The notes: generated from the sequence alone by a model not told the origin. A stretch of DNA of 64,000 bases from Buttiauxella agrestis ATCC 33320 (GCA_024169445.1 JALKFA010000001.1:4278001-4342000), one strand, 5' to 3'. Shown: positions 27,369 through 37,108, counted from the first letter of the stretch. A program made the numbers and translations.

Positions 27369-28427
27369 TTATTTGCGTAACGCGCGACAGATCAACTGCG
27401 ACAGCAATTCTAGTTGACGAGCAAGTTCCAGACTCAGCCAGACGTAACCATGAATAGGCGTTTCCTGAAGTTTCCCATTTTGGCCATTTTGTATGAGCTC
27501 GCGCAACTCGCTGACGATTTCAGTCAGCTTTTCATTGTTCGCTGAAATCGTCGACGGGTTGCCATCGTGCAAGGCCAGTGCGATTGCGGCAAGCGTGCCC
27601 TGGGTCATTTGTTGCGTTTCGCGCAGCGTGTGTGCGTTAATCATCAGGAAGTGGCTTTCCCTTGATGCCCAGTAAGCGTTGACCTGCAACTCAAGAGTGC
27701 ACACCAGATTGCGGCTGACGGTTTGTATCGCCTCGAAGATAGACTTTTGAATGTGCGTTTCTTTGCTGCTTGGCCCGATGAGTGCACGCATTCTTACGAC
27801 ATCACTCAACACTTTGTGTAAATGTTTTTCAAGCCTGGGGCGCTCTAATAAATTAGGTGAGAAGCCCGCGTTGTAAACCCGACCAAAGGCAGTGACGAAG
27901 TTCGCCATTTGTATGCGCCAGTGGATAAAGGCGCGCTGCGGATAAATGCTGGTAAATAACATCGCCAGCAACGAGCCGAAGATAACATCGCCGCTGCGCC
28001 AAAGGGCAATTTCCATGTCTCCTGCCGGTGCGCCAACCACCACCGCAAGGGTGATGCCAATCAGCAGAGCCTGATACGGGCGTTTCCCCAGCGCCAGATA
28101 GCCGCAAATGAACATGGCAATGGCACACCACACCAACATCAGCGGTAGCGAGAACAGCTCAAGTTTCAGCGCCACAAGTCCCATGACTGCACCGCATATC
28201 GTCCCACCAATGCGCTCAAAGGCGCGTGGCACGACGTTGCCCCAAAAAGAGATCGGCCCCATGACCACCACAAGCGTGATCAACGGCCATGTCCCTTCAG
28301 GCACTTTCAGAAGATGAACAATAAGAAAGGTGAGAATAAAAGCCAGTGCGATGCGGATCCCATGCACGATACGGTAATTGCGGTATATGCGGATCTCAAA
28401 TGGGCTTAGTGATTTGTCAGGACGCAC
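27369..28427 (-). CDS. yeeA: FUSC family inner membrane protein YeeA
   Basis: Predicted membrane protein of 352 residues, similar to E. coli YeeA over its length (GPISFWGNVVPRAFERIGGT, LALGKRPYQALLIGITLA, LWRSGDVIFGSLLAMLF). An N-terminal half of about six transmembrane helices is followed by a soluble helical C-terminal half ending ICRALRK. The family resembles the aromatic-acid efflux protein AaeB and fusaric acid resistance proteins, but the substrate of YeeA is not known. The start is GTG at 28427. Confidence 0.92.
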   Translation of the reverse strand: MRPDKSLSPFEIRIYRNYRIVHGIRIALAFILTFLIVHLLKVPEGTWPLITLVVVMGPISFWGNVVPRAFERIGGTICGAVMGLVALKLELFSLPLMLVWCAIAMFICGYLALGKRPYQALLIGITLAVVVGAPAGDMEIALWRSGDVIFGSLLAMLFTSIYPQRAFIHWRIQMANFVTAFGRVYNAGFSPNLLERPRLEKHLHKVLSDVVRMRALIGPSSKETHIQKSIFEAIQTVSRNLVCTLELQVNAYWASRESHFLMINAHTLRETQQMTQGTLAAIALALHDGNPSTISANNEKLTEIVSELRELIQNGQNGKLQETPIHGYVWLSLELARQLELLSQLICRALRK

Positions 28428-28490
28428 ACTCAGTTCCCCAGAAAATAAAAAACGGGATTGTACCTGTTTTTATGGAATGAACATCACAAA

Positions 28491-28514
28491 GTTAGGGGGC
28501 ATAAGCCCCCTTTA
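28491..28514 (-). terminator. Terminator-like hairpin downstream of sbmC
   Basis: On the minus strand AGGGGGC-TTAT-GCCCCCT forms a 7-bp stem with a tetraloop just after the sbmC stop. The following T-run is weak, so termination efficiency is uncertain. Confidence 0.6.
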
Positions 28515-28517
28515 GCA

Positions 28518-28988
28518 TCAGACTTGATCTGCCACCGGAATATACATGTCTATTTCCCAGACTCCACTTTCTGAACCATCGTTAAGATAGTGTTCGAAGC
28601 AGGGTTTTCCGGTTATCTGGTAGCTATTATTAGCAAGGACGCTGTCAAAAAACAGATTCCACGGCCTGGCAAAGTCGTTGTCATCCACGCGGGCGCGTGC
28701 CACCGCATACTGGCCGCCCTGGATGCTCGTCACAATCACGCCTTCACTGTTATCCGGCACGGTAAAGTTTTCAGCCACCGAGACCACGGTGTCGCAGCGC
28801 AGTTTTTCTGCGGGTACAACGTCGGGGTTGTCGTAATAAACCGCCAGCCATTCTTCCCCGGCTATCTGGTGGGTTTTGACCCACAGAGCAAGTTGCTCAA
28901 AGCCCTGATGGACCGTTTGTTCCCACGGCCCAACCATATGAAAACCAGCGACTTTACGTTCATTCACTTGTTGTACGTTAAATTCCAT
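28518..28988 (-). CDS. sbmC: DNA gyrase inhibitor SbmC (GyrI)
   Basis: GyrI-like protein of 156 residues, similar to E. coli SbmC ([52 protein letters not shown]). In E. coli it protects gyrase against microcin B17 and other gyrase poisons and is induced by DNA damage. The ATG at 28988 has a perfect AGGAGG seven bases upstream. A LexA-box-like site lies 27 to 42 bases upstream, consistent with SOS control here as well. Confidence 0.95.
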   Translation of the reverse strand: MEFNVQQVNERKVAGFHMVGPWEQTVHQGFEQLALWVKTHQIAGEEWLAVYYDNPDVVPAEKLRCDTVVSVAENFTVPDNSEGVIVTSIQGGQYAVARARVDDNDFARPWNLFFDSVLANNSYQITGKPCFEHYLNDGSESGVWEIDMYIPVADQV

Positions 28989-29014
28989 ATGACCTCCTGA
29001 CAAATTTAAAAACA

Positions 29015-29030
29015 CTGTATGTTTATACAT
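29015..29030 (-). promoter_or_regulatory. LexA-box-like site upstream of sbmC
   Basis: CTGTATGTTTATACAT (plus strand) fits the LexA consensus CTG-N10-CAG with one mismatch in the last triplet and an AT-rich centre. It lies just upstream of sbmC, a known SOS gene in E. coli. Confidence 0.7.
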
Positions 29031-29157
29031 CACTCTTGTGCAGGGAAACAATCCATTGTCAGGGTGATGTGGTTACTTTGCGAGCAGGATCGCTTTTTGA
29101 AAAACTTTCGCCTGTAGATCCGCCTGTAGATCGTAGTACAGACCAGCCGTTCAGATG

Positions 29158-29187
29158 AAAAAAAGGGCCGACATGACAGTCGACCCA
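29158..29187 (-). terminator. Intrinsic terminator of dacD
   Basis: On the minus strand GGGTCGAC, a six-base loop and GTCGGCCC form an 8-bp stem with one T-G pair, followed by seven T residues, about 20 bases after the dacD stop. Confidence 0.8.
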
Positions 29188-29206
29188 TTTAACACTGATT
29201 AAGGAA

Positions 29207-30373
29207 TTACAATTTGTGGCTCAGATAGTCGCTAAACCGCGACCATGTGCTGCCCTTTTTGACGCCCGTTAGCGTCACCAACGGCCAGTGGGCAATCAGC
29301 TTGTCGCGATCAAAAAGCTCGATTTCACCCACATGTTGGTTGGCAGCAATCGGCGCTTCGATCTCTTGTTTGTCGAGGACATATTTGGCTTTGATGTTAG
29401 GGACTTCAGATTTTGGCAGCGCCAAAAAAACATCCTGATTTGTACCGACTTCGATCTGTTTTTTATCACCGTACCAGATAGCCTCAGTACCAATTTTTTT
29501 GCCTTTATGCAGAACCTGTACGGTATCGAAATTATCCTGGCCCCAGTGCAGTAATTTACGCGCCTGATCTTCGCGCCCCTTCGGGCTTTCAGCGCCCATG
29601 ACCACCGCAATTAAACGGCGCTCACCGACCACGCTTGACGCAATAAGATTAAAGCCAGCGCTCGCAGTATGGCCGGTCTTCAGGCCGTCCACATTCAGCC
29701 CTTTGTCCCACAACAAACCATTACGGTTCTGTTGCGTGATGCCATTCCAGGTGAGGCTGCGCTCGCTATACATGTGATAAAACTCGGGTTCACCGTGGAT
29801 TATTGCGCGCGAAAGTACCGCAAGATCATAAGCTGTGCTGTGCTGGCCAGGTGCATCCAGACCATGAACCGTTTCGAAGTGGGTATCGCGCAGGCGGAGT
29901 TGCTGCACGTATTTGTTCATCATCGCTACAAATTGTGGCTGCCCACCGGCGACATAATCTGCCAGCGCAACACAAGCATCATTCCCTGAATCAATAATTA
30001 ACCCGCGGCTGAGGTCATGGACTGTCAGTCGGTCACCCGCTTTCAGGAACATTAGCGACGAGCCATCAAATACCGGATTACCTTTTGCCCAGGCATCTTT
30101 GCCGACAGTGACCATGTCGTTTGCCGTGATACGGCCACTGTCGATGGCACGATCGACCACGTAGCCGGTCATCAGCTTGGTCAGACTCGCCGGGTTGCGT
30201 CGCACATGCTCATTTTCCGCTGCCAGAATTTGCCCGGTGGTGTAATCCATCAATACCCAAGAGCCCGCCTGAATTTGTGGAGGGGGTGGCGCATTAACAA
30301 AGGTATCGTCGGCAAAAGCGGAGTGAGCAGAAAGTGACAGCAAGGAACAGACAACAAACAGACGGATCTTCAA
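29207..30373 (-). CDS. dacD: D-alanyl-D-alanine carboxypeptidase DacD (PBP6b), TTG start
   Basis: Low-molecular-weight penicillin-binding protein that trims the terminal D-Ala of peptidoglycan pentapeptides. A TTG at 30373, preceded by GAGGG, gives a typical signal peptide (LKIRLFVVCSLLSLSAHSAFA) and 388 residues, the same length as E. coli DacD. An upstream ATG or GTG would add an unlikely non-signal extension. The active-site motifs are SLTK (S63-K66), SGN (129-131) and KTG (232-234). The C-terminus (STWSRFSDYLSHKL) looks like the amphipathic membrane anchor of this family. Confidence 0.94.
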   Translation of the reverse strand: MKIRLFVVCSLLSLSAHSAFADDTFVNAPPPPQIQAGSWVLMDYTTGQILAAENEHVRRNPASLTKLMTGYVVDRAIDSGRITANDMVTVGKDAWAKGNPVFDGSSLMFLKAGDRLTVHDLSRGLIIDSGNDACVALADYVAGGQPQFVAMMNKYVQQLRLRDTHFETVHGLDAPGQHSTAYDLAVLSRAIIHGEPEFYHMYSERSLTWNGITQQNRNGLLWDKGLNVDGLKTGHTASAGFNLIASSVVGERRLIAVVMGAESPKGREDQARKLLHWGQDNFDTVQVLHKGKKIGTEAIWYGDKKQIEVGTNQDVFLALPKSEVPNIKAKYVLDKQEIEAPIAANQHVGEIELFDRDKLIAHWPLVTLTGVKKGSTWSRFSDYLSHKL

Positions 30374-30460
30374 CGATATACCCTCAGTAACAAAAAATTC
30401 AGCCGCCACTTTTACTGCAGTTTGCGACTTTTTTCGCAATTAAATTGCAAAAAGATATGA

Positions 30461-30476
30461 ATGAGAGCGCTCGCAT
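30461..30476. promoter_or_regulatory. LacI-family-operator-like palindrome
   Basis: ATGAGAGCGCTCGCAT is a 16-base palindrome with one mismatch and a central AGCGCT, the general shape of LacI-family operators. It lies 88 bases upstream of the dacD start, in the region divergent to sbcB. No LacI-type regulator is encoded in the window, so the binding protein is unknown. Confidence 0.4.
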
Positions 30477-30649
30477 ACAGTTGAGGAATATACTATTCCG
30501 TCATCGCGAAGACTTCTTGCAGGGCGGTTAATGGTTTACCATTGGCGGTTGCAGTACCTGATAACAATGATTGGCACATGGAGAGGGTTTTAGTGGGATT
30601 TCAGTTTAATAACAGTACGTTAAACAACACTCAAGGGCGGGAGTAAACC

Positions 30650-32077
30650 GTGGATAAGACAACGCAACAACCGACCTTCCTTTTTCATGATTATGAAACC
30701 TTCGGTAAAATTCCATCGCTCGACCGCCCGGCGCAATTCGCGGCTATTCGTACCGATGCTGAATTTAACGTGATTGGCGAACCGGAAGTTTTTTACTGCA
30801 AACCGGCGGATGACTATCTGCCACAGCCAGAAGCCGTGATGATTACCGGCATTACTCCGCAACAAGCGCTGGCGCGTGGCGTCAACGAAGCGGATTTTGC
30901 AAAACGCATCCACACCATTTTTACCCATCCAAAAACCTGCGTCGTGGGTTACAACAATGTGCGCTTTGATGATGAAGTGACGCGCAATATCTTTTACCGT
31001 AACTTTTATGATCCGTATGGCTGGAGCTGGCAAAACGATAATTCGCGCTGGGATTTGCTCGATGTGATGCGCGCCTGTTACGCATTGCGCCCGGAAGGAA
31101 TTGTCTGGCCGGAAAACGAAGACGGTTTGCCGAGCTTCCGTCTTGAACATTTGACCAAAGCCAACGGCATTGAGCATGCGAATGCACATGATGCGATGTC
31201 TGATGTGTACGCCACTATCGCGATGGCGCAACTGGTGAAAACCCGCCAGCCGCGCCTGTTTGAGTATCTCTACAGTCACCGTTCCAAACACAAACTCACC
31301 ACGCTGATTGATGTTCCGCAGATGAAACCGCTGGTACATGTCTCGGGAATGTTTGGCGCGTGGCGCGGTAACACCAGTTGGATTGCCCCACTAGCCTGGC
31401 ACCCGGATAACAAAAACGCGGTGATTATGGTCGATTTGGCGGGCGATATTTCGCCGCTGCTGGAGCTGGACGCAGATGCGTTGCGCGAGCGGTTGTATAC
31501 GCCGAAAGCCGCCCTTGGTGATACTGCGGCCGTGCCAATCAAGCTGGTTCATTTGAATAAATGCCCGGTCTTAGCGGTGGCGAATACGTTGCGCCCGGAA
31601 GATGCAGAACGTTTAGGAATCGATCGTCAACGTTGCCTGGATAACCTGAAACTATTGCGCGAGCACCCTTCCGTACGCGAGAAAGCGGTGGCGATTTTTG
31701 CTGAAGCCGAGCCTTTTGTGCCTTCAGATAATGTTGATGCGCAGCTGTATAACGGCTTTTTCAGCGATGCCGACCGCGCAGCCATGCGTATTGTGCTGCA
31801 AACCGATCCGCAGAATTTACCCGCGCTGGACATTACCTTCGCCGATAAGCGGATTGAGAAGCTATTGTTTAATTATCGGGCGCGTAACTTCCCCGGCACC
31901 CTGGATGAAGCCGAGCAGCAGCGCTGGTTGCAGCATCGCCGTGAAGTGTTGTCTCAGGAAGCGTTGCAAGCCTACGCGCAAGAACTGGAAGCGCTGTATA
32001 ACCTGCATGAAAGTGATAAAGAGAAGACGGCGTTGTTGAAGGAGTTGTTCGAGTATGCGCAGTTTTTAGTGGGGTGA
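30650..32077 (+). CDS. sbcB: Exodeoxyribonuclease I SbcB
   Basis: Single-strand DNA 3'-5' exonuclease of 475 residues, the same length as E. coli ExoI and colinear with it. The DEDD nuclease motif starts FLFHDYETFG (D14, E16), with GYNNVRFDDEVTRNIFYRNF and HDAMSDVYATIAMA for the other acidic residues. The SH3-like and C-terminal helical domains follow. It acts in mismatch repair and recombination. The start is GTG at 30650, preceded by GGGCGGGAG. It points rightward, opposite to dacD. Confidence 0.96.
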   Translation: MDKTTQQPTFLFHDYETFGKIPSLDRPAQFAAIRTDAEFNVIGEPEVFYCKPADDYLPQPEAVMITGITPQQALARGVNEADFAKRIHTIFTHPKTCVVGYNNVRFDDEVTRNIFYRNFYDPYGWSWQNDNSRWDLLDVMRACYALRPEGIVWPENEDGLPSFRLEHLTKANGIEHANAHDAMSDVYATIAMAQLVKTRQPRLFEYLYSHRSKHKLTTLIDVPQMKPLVHVSGMFGAWRGNTSWIAPLAWHPDNKNAVIMVDLAGDISPLLELDADALRERLYTPKAALGDTAAVPIKLVHLNKCPVLAVANTLRPEDAERLGIDRQRCLDNLKLLREHPSVREKAVAIFAEAEPFVPSDNVDAQLYNGFFSDADRAAMRIVLQTDPQNLPALDITFADKRIEKLLFNYRARNFPGTLDEAEQQRWLQHRREVLSQEALQAYAQELEALYNLHESDKEKTALLKELFEYAQFLVG

Positions 32078-32082
32078 TAGCA

Positions 32083-32117
32083 AGATGTCGGATGGCGCAA
32101 GCTTATCCGACCTACAA
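32083..32117. repeat. REP-like palindrome after sbcB
   Basis: AGATGTCGGATGGCGCAAGC followed by TTATCCGACCTAC is one palindrome of the REP family, lying between the sbcB stop and the shared terminator. Confidence 0.75.
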
Positions 32118-32151
32118 AGGACAAGACCCGTTCAGGACGAAGCATCCATAA

Positions 32152-32182
32152 CAAAAAGGCCGCTTGCGCGGCCTTTTTGGTG
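32152..32182. terminator. Bidirectional terminator between convergent sbcB and plaP
   Basis: AAAAAGGCCGC-TTGC-GCGGCCTTTTT is a GC-rich stem flanked by A and T runs on both sides, so it can stop sbcB on the plus strand and plaP on the minus strand. Confidence 0.9.
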
Positions 32183-32190
32183 TTTAGCGA

Positions 32191-33555
32191 TTACGCTAAA
32201 TCTTCGTTGAACTGTGGAACCGGGTTACGGAAGCGACGAGTCACAAAGGCCAGATAGGTCAGGCCGATAGCCGCCCAAATCAGACCCAGAATCATCGAGC
32301 TTTCTTCCAGGTTAATCCACAATGCACCCACTGTCAGTGCGCCACAAGTTGGCAGCACCAGATAGTTGAAGTGATCTTTGATGGTCTTGTTACGGCCTTC
32401 GCGGATCCAGAACTGGGAAATCACTGACAGGTTAACGAAGGTGAACGCCACCAGCGCACCGAAGTTAATCAGCGCAGTCGCAGTAACCAGGTCAAATTTA
32501 ACCGAGAACAATGCAATGATACCCACCAGAACCACGTTCAGCGCAGGGGTACGCCATTTCGGATGAATGTAGCCGAAGAAACGCTCCGGGAACACGCCAT
32601 CACGGCCCATCACATACATCAGGCGTGAAACACCCGCATGTGCCGCCATACCAGAAGCCAGAACGGTCACGCAGGAGAAAATCAGGATACCGAACTGGAA
32701 GGCTTTGCCTGCCACGAACAGCATGATTTCAGGCTGCGACGCGTCCGGATCATGGAAGCGAGAGATGTCCGGGAAGTACAGTTGCAGGAAGTAAGACACC
32801 ACAACGAAGATCACGCCGCCAATCAGGGCGGTCAGGAAAATCGCTTTCGGGATGACACGGCCTGCATCTTTGGTTTCTTCAGACAGCGAGCTGATGCCGT
32901 CAAAACCAAGGAACGAGAAACATAATATGGTCGCACCGGTTATCATCGGCACCACGTTGGCGTGCTCAGACCAGAATGGACGTGTGCTGGCAAGCGTACC
33001 GGCACCTTCGCCGTTTGCCACACCGTAAATAACCAGACCGGTGATAACCACCATAACAATCATCTGCAGCACAACAATCAGGCTGTTGAAGTTTGCCACG
33101 GTTTTAATGCCGCGCAGGTTGGAGATAGTCATAAAGCCAACCAGCAGCACCACGAAAATCCACGATGGGATAGACGGCACCAGGGCTTCAAAATAGATTT
33201 TAGCCAGCAAAATGTTGATCATCGGCATGAACAGATAATCAAGCAATGCCGACCAACCCACCATAAAGCCAACCACTGGGTGGATTGCTTTTTGAGCGTA
33301 GGTATAAGCGGAACCCGCAGACGGGAAGCGGCGTACTAGCTTTCCATAACTTAACGCGGTGAACAAAATTGCCACAAGGGCAAACGCGTAAGCCGTCGCG
33401 ACATGTCCGTCGGTAAGGCCAGATACAATCCCAAATGTATCGAACAAGGTCATAGGCTGCATATAAGCGAGGCCCATCATAACTACCGGAATAAGCGTAA
33501 GGCTCTTACGGAGTTCAACACGAGATTTTGCACCTGCGGTGACGTTAAGCGACAT
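32191..33555 (-). CDS. plaP: Putrescine importer PlaP (YeeF)
   Basis: APC-family permease of 454 residues with about 12 transmembrane helices, close to E. coli PlaP ([59 protein letters not shown]). PlaP is a proton-driven, low-affinity putrescine importer. I chose the ATG at 33555 (MSLNVTAG), which has GGGGGA at the right distance; another ATG at 33561 is too close to it. The neighbour upstream is a GABA-type aminotransferase, which fits putrescine use. Confidence 0.92.
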   Translation of the reverse strand: MSLNVTAGAKSRVELRKSLTLIPVVMMGLAYMQPMTLFDTFGIVSGLTDGHVATAYAFALVAILFTALSYGKLVRRFPSAGSAYTYAQKAIHPVVGFMVGWSALLDYLFMPMINILLAKIYFEALVPSIPSWIFVVLLVGFMTISNLRGIKTVANFNSLIVVLQMIVMVVITGLVIYGVANGEGAGTLASTRPFWSEHANVVPMITGATILCFSFLGFDGISSLSEETKDAGRVIPKAIFLTALIGGVIFVVVSYFLQLYFPDISRFHDPDASQPEIMLFVAGKAFQFGILIFSCVTVLASGMAAHAGVSRLMYVMGRDGVFPERFFGYIHPKWRTPALNVVLVGIIALFSVKFDLVTATALINFGALVAFTFVNLSVISQFWIREGRNKTIKDHFNYLVLPTCGALTVGALWINLEESSMILGLIWAAIGLTYLAFVTRRFRNPVPQFNEDLA

Positions 33556-33728
33556 GGTCATTCCCCCAAACGGCGAATACCTGCGCAAAAGCAAAAAGCT
33601 GCCCCATCTAAATTTCCTCGGCGACACGACTGTCGTTTTTTAAAAGCTAGTATCTATCCGGTACGAAGCCCGGCCTCTTGGTTTTTTTGGCGGATGCCTG
33701 TTTGACTGCTTGAACTTAATGCAAAAAA

Positions 33729-33757
33729 ATAACCGACGCGTTTAACGTCGGTTTTTT
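33729..33757 (-). terminator. Intrinsic terminator after the aminotransferase gene
   Basis: On the minus strand ACCGACG and CGTCGGT pair around a short AT-rich loop and are followed by TTATTTTTTT, right after the stop of the gene at 33762-35060. A T-run on the plus strand makes it potentially bidirectional. Confidence 0.8.
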
Positions 33758-33761
33758 GTTC

Positions 33762-35060
33762 TCATTTAGTGAGGCGCGTATTTTGCACTAATTCGAGGCA
33801 AGAAGACAAGATATTGAGGCCCTCATTAACAATTTCTTTTTCGGCTGTTAAAGGGACAAGAAAACGAATCACATTCGCACGCACGCCGCATGACAATAAA
33901 ACCAGTCCCTGCTTGCCTGCTTCTTTGACAAGTGCCTGAGTTAATTCTTTATTCGGACGATGGCTGTCACGCTCTTCGACCAGTTCCATCGCAATCATTG
34001 CCCCGTATCCACGCACATCACCGATGCAGTCAAATTGCTCTGCCATTTGCTGTAAACGCAGGGTGATTTGCTCGCCAATAATCTGGGCGCGCTGATTGAG
34101 ATTTTCCTGCTCAATAATGTCTGTAACGGCCAGCGCTGCTGCAATTGCCACCGGCGACCCGGCATAAGTACCGCCGAGCCCACCCGGCATCGCTTTTTCA
34201 AACAGCGATTTCTTACCGACTAGCGCGGATAACGGGAAGCCACCCGCCAGGCTTTTGGCCATGGTGACGAGATCCGGCTCCACACCGCTGTGTTCAATAG
34301 CAAAGGTTTTACCGGTACGGCAGAAACCACTTTGAATTTCGTCGGCAATTAACACAATCCCGTGCTTATCACATAGCGCACGCAATTGTTTCATAAAGGA
34401 AGGTGATGCTGCATAAAAGCCCCCTTCCCCTTGTACCGGTTCAATAATGATGGCGGCAACTTCATCCGGCGAAACATCAGCGGCAAAAATACCCGCCAGT
34501 GATGCCAAAGCCTGAGTGTCACTTACACCAAGATAAGCAGCAGGATATGGCGCGTGGTAAATACCAGCCGGGAACGGGCCATAACCTTTTTTATACGGCT
34601 GAACTTTACCGGTTAACGCCATGCCCAGCAGCGTGCGCCCATGGAACGCGCCACGAAATGCAATAATGGCCGAACGCCCGGTAGCAATACGCGCCACTTT
34701 AATGGCATTTTCCACCGCTTCTGCTCCTGTTGTCAGGAACAAGGTCTGGCATGGTGCGCTTATCGGCACCAGTTTATTCAACCGTTCGGCAAGCTCAATA
34801 TAGTTGCCGTAAGGTGTGACCTGGAAACAAGGATGGGTGAATTGTTCAAGTTGTTGACGTACTGCATCAATCACTGCGGGATGGTTATGCCCGGTATTCA
34901 GCACCGCAATACCAGAAGCAAAATCAATATAGCGTTTGCCTTCAACGTCCCAAATTTCCGCATTTTTCGCTTTTTCAATATAGACCGGCAACGCATTGCC
35001 GACCCCATGCGGAACTGCTTGCTCACGCCGTGACTGCCATTGCTGATTGGTTTGCTTCAT
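33762..35060 (-). CDS. 4-aminobutyrate--2-oxoglutarate aminotransferase (GabT/PuuE family)
   Basis: PLP-dependent class III aminotransferase of 432 residues. The sequence matches GABA transaminases: YIDFASGIAVLNTGHNHP, LFLTTGAEAVENAIKVAR, AFRGAFHGRTLLGMALTGKVQPYK, IADEIQSGFCRTGK, and the PLP lysine in TMAKSLAGGFPLSALVG. It would convert 4-aminobutyrate to succinate semialdehyde. I cannot decide between gabT and puuE orthology. The gene has no counterpart between plaP and yeeY in E. coli; its place beside the putrescine importer suggests use of putrescine-derived GABA. Upstream (35061-35186) lies a promoter-sized gap after yeeY. Confidence 0.88.
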   Translation of the reverse strand: MKQTNQQWQSRREQAVPHGVGNALPVYIEKAKNAEIWDVEGKRYIDFASGIAVLNTGHNHPAVIDAVRQQLEQFTHPCFQVTPYGNYIELAERLNKLVPISAPCQTLFLTTGAEAVENAIKVARIATGRSAIIAFRGAFHGRTLLGMALTGKVQPYKKGYGPFPAGIYHAPYPAAYLGVSDTQALASLAGIFAADVSPDEVAAIIIEPVQGEGGFYAASPSFMKQLRALCDKHGIVLIADEIQSGFCRTGKTFAIEHSGVEPDLVTMAKSLAGGFPLSALVGKKSLFEKAMPGGLGGTYAGSPVAIAAALAVTDIIEQENLNQRAQIIGEQITLRLQQMAEQFDCIGDVRGYGAMIAMELVEERDSHRPNKELTQALVKEAGKQGLVLLSCGVRANVIRFLVPLTAEKEIVNEGLNILSSCLELVQNTRLTK

Positions 35061-35186
35061 ACAGACTCCTTGCGCACAAAAAACCTCAACAAAACAAAGT
35101 TGAGGAGAGAATTTAAACGCGAAGACACTTTTCGAAGAAATATCGTTCCACTATAAACAATAGATGTGATGAATATGACCTGCCAC

Positions 35187-36113
35187 TCACCCATTGGTAT
35201 TATTTTTCGAGGTTCCGTACACCACCGCGATTTCAGGATTATTGACGATTTGCTCGCGCCACCATTCACTGGCAAGCCCTGCGGTTTGCTCATTCCAGCC
35301 AATCCACACCGGCACAAACGGCACATGGGAAACGACGTCTTTTTCAATCAACACGCCGCTTTCGATAAAACGCTGCGCCATATAGCGCGGAACGTAGCCG
35401 CAACCAATGCCGCTTATCTGTAATTCGAGTTTGGTTTTGAAGTCAAAAACGGTGATAGCATCTTGATCTTCGAGTAAATGCATCGATCGTGACGGTTCCA
35501 GGCGCGAAGTATCCCCCACAATAACCGCACGACTGCGTTTAATGACGCGGCGATTCAGCGGCTCTTCGGCATCGGCCAGTGGATGATGAGGTGCGACGAC
35601 AAACACGCTTTCGAGTTGGCCGAGCAAGGTAAAACCGAAACCGCTGAGGGATGGCGGGTCACTCATCGCACCAACAATAATATCGGCCCGCCCTTCGGTC
35701 AGCGCTTCCCATGAACCACCCAGCACACCGTTGATGAATTTCAGCCGTGTCACGCTGTAACTTTTGTAAAAAGCTTCGATCAGCGGCGTCAGCAAAGAAA
35801 AGGGAAACGAATCGTCGACGCCGATCACCAGCTCATTTTCCCAGCCCTGATGAAGTTTGATTGCCTGCTGTTCAAGTTCGCGTACGGAATGCAGCACTTC
35901 GCGGCCTTTTTCCAGCAGAAGCTGACCCGTTCGCGTAAAACGCGCGCGGTGGCCGGAGCGGTCGAGGATCTGGATATTAAGGTCGTTTTCGAGTTTTTGA
36001 ACGGTGTAACTGAGTGCGGAAGGCGTTTTGAAGAGCTTTGCCGCCGCCGCAGCAAAGCTCCCTTCTTTATCAAGGGTATCGAGAATGATCAATACATCCA
36101 GCAGTGGTTTCAT
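35187..36113 (-). CDS. yeeY: LysR-type transcriptional regulator YeeY
   Basis: Regulator of 308 residues, similar to E. coli YeeY along its length. The N-terminal helix-turn-helix is GSFAAAAAKLFKTPSALSYTVQKLENDL; the effector-binding domain includes FINGVLGGSWEALTEGRADIIVGAM and WIGWNEQTAGLASEWWR. The ligand and targets are not established. It lies directly upstream of the aminotransferase on the same strand, with plaP next, so these are candidate targets, but both the order and the inference are weak evidence. Confidence 0.92.
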   Translation of the reverse strand: MKPLLDVLIILDTLDKEGSFAAAAAKLFKTPSALSYTVQKLENDLNIQILDRSGHRARFTRTGQLLLEKGREVLHSVRELEQQAIKLHQGWENELVIGVDDSFPFSLLTPLIEAFYKSYSVTRLKFINGVLGGSWEALTEGRADIIVGAMSDPPSLSGFGFTLLGQLESVFVVAPHHPLADAEEPLNRRVIKRSRAVIVGDTSRLEPSRSMHLLEDQDAITVFDFKTKLELQISGIGCGYVPRYMAQRFIESGVLIEKDVVSHVPFVPVWIGWNEQTAGLASEWWREQIVNNPEIAVVYGTSKNNTNG

Positions 36114-36151
36114 ACTCGTTCCTGGCAGTCACGAGTCATGCCCCACAGCAG

Positions 36152-36979
36152 TTACTGCATGGGCATCACCAGCGGGTTTGGATACTGATATTCAAACCCA
36201 AGTTCATTGCAAATACGGTTGCCATCCACCAGCTTACCGCGGCCATTTTGCACTTCAGTTCTGAACTGTGGTGCGTCGAGATTCATCTGACGTGCCATCA
36301 AAGAATAGAACTCGGCACGCGTTGGGTGATCTGGCGCACATAAATTATAGATGTGACCGCCCTTTGGAGCCTGTAACAACAGCGTAATTGCTGAAATGAC
36401 ATCTTCCAGATGCACCAGATTGACGCCATGAGCACCATTCGCCACGTCAGTTTTTCCAGCTAAAAAGCGGCCAGGATGGCGTTCCGGCCCGACTAACCCC
36501 GCCAGACGCAGAATATCGACCGACGTCCCAGGTAAATCATGTAACCAGGTTTCCAGCTCTTTAAGTACGCGCCCACTGGCGGTAACCGGCTCAAGTGGCG
36601 ACGTTTCTTTCACCGTTCCTTCTCTTTCGCCATACACCGAGGTGGAGCTAGTGAAAATGATACGCGGAATATCGTGAGCTAACGCGCTGTCGACAATTTC
36701 CTGCACTGCCTGCAGATAAAAATCATCGCCTTCACCGGTGCGCCGAGCTGGCAGCGTGATGACCAACGCATCCACATCGAGCAATGCATCTAGATCGTCG
36801 CTCTCGCAAATCAGTTCGGGGGTCAGTTGCAGTTGATAACTGTCGATACCGCTCATGCGCGCGGCCTCGACGCCATCAAGGGTGGTTTTGCTTCCTGTCA
36901 CTTGCCAACCCCGCGCTGACAAAGACATCGCAAGCGGCATTCCCAGCCAGCCTAACCCGACAATCGCAACTTTTTTCAT
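36152..36979 (-). CDS. yeeZ: NAD-dependent epimerase/dehydratase family protein YeeZ
   Basis: Extended-SDR-like protein of 275 residues, similar to E. coli YeeZ. The dinucleotide motif is VAIVGLGWLGMPLA, followed by IIFTSSTSVYGEREGTVKE and LRLAGLVGPERHPGRFLAGK. The substrate is unknown. The ATG at 36979 follows GGAGAG; the frame is open eight codons further upstream. It stands 38 bases upstream of yeeY on the same strand. Confidence 0.92.
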   Translation of the reverse strand: MKKVAIVGLGWLGMPLAMSLSARGWQVTGSKTTLDGVEAARMSGIDSYQLQLTPELICESDDLDALLDVDALVITLPARRTGEGDDFYLQAVQEIVDSALAHDIPRIIFTSSTSVYGEREGTVKETSPLEPVTASGRVLKELETWLHDLPGTSVDILRLAGLVGPERHPGRFLAGKTDVANGAHGVNLVHLEDVISAITLLLQAPKGGHIYNLCAPDHPTRAEFYSLMARQMNLDAPQFRTEVQNGRGKLVDGNRICNELGFEYQYPNPLVMPMQ

Positions 36980-37108
36980 GCATTCTCTCCTGGATTGCAG
37001 CATTTCTCACTGCTGCGATTTTTAGCTCTTGATTAAGGCTACGCCAGGACTGCGCAACTGACAATCAGTGCTGCTAAACAGAATATTAATTGCGGGGATA
37101 AAAAGCAC

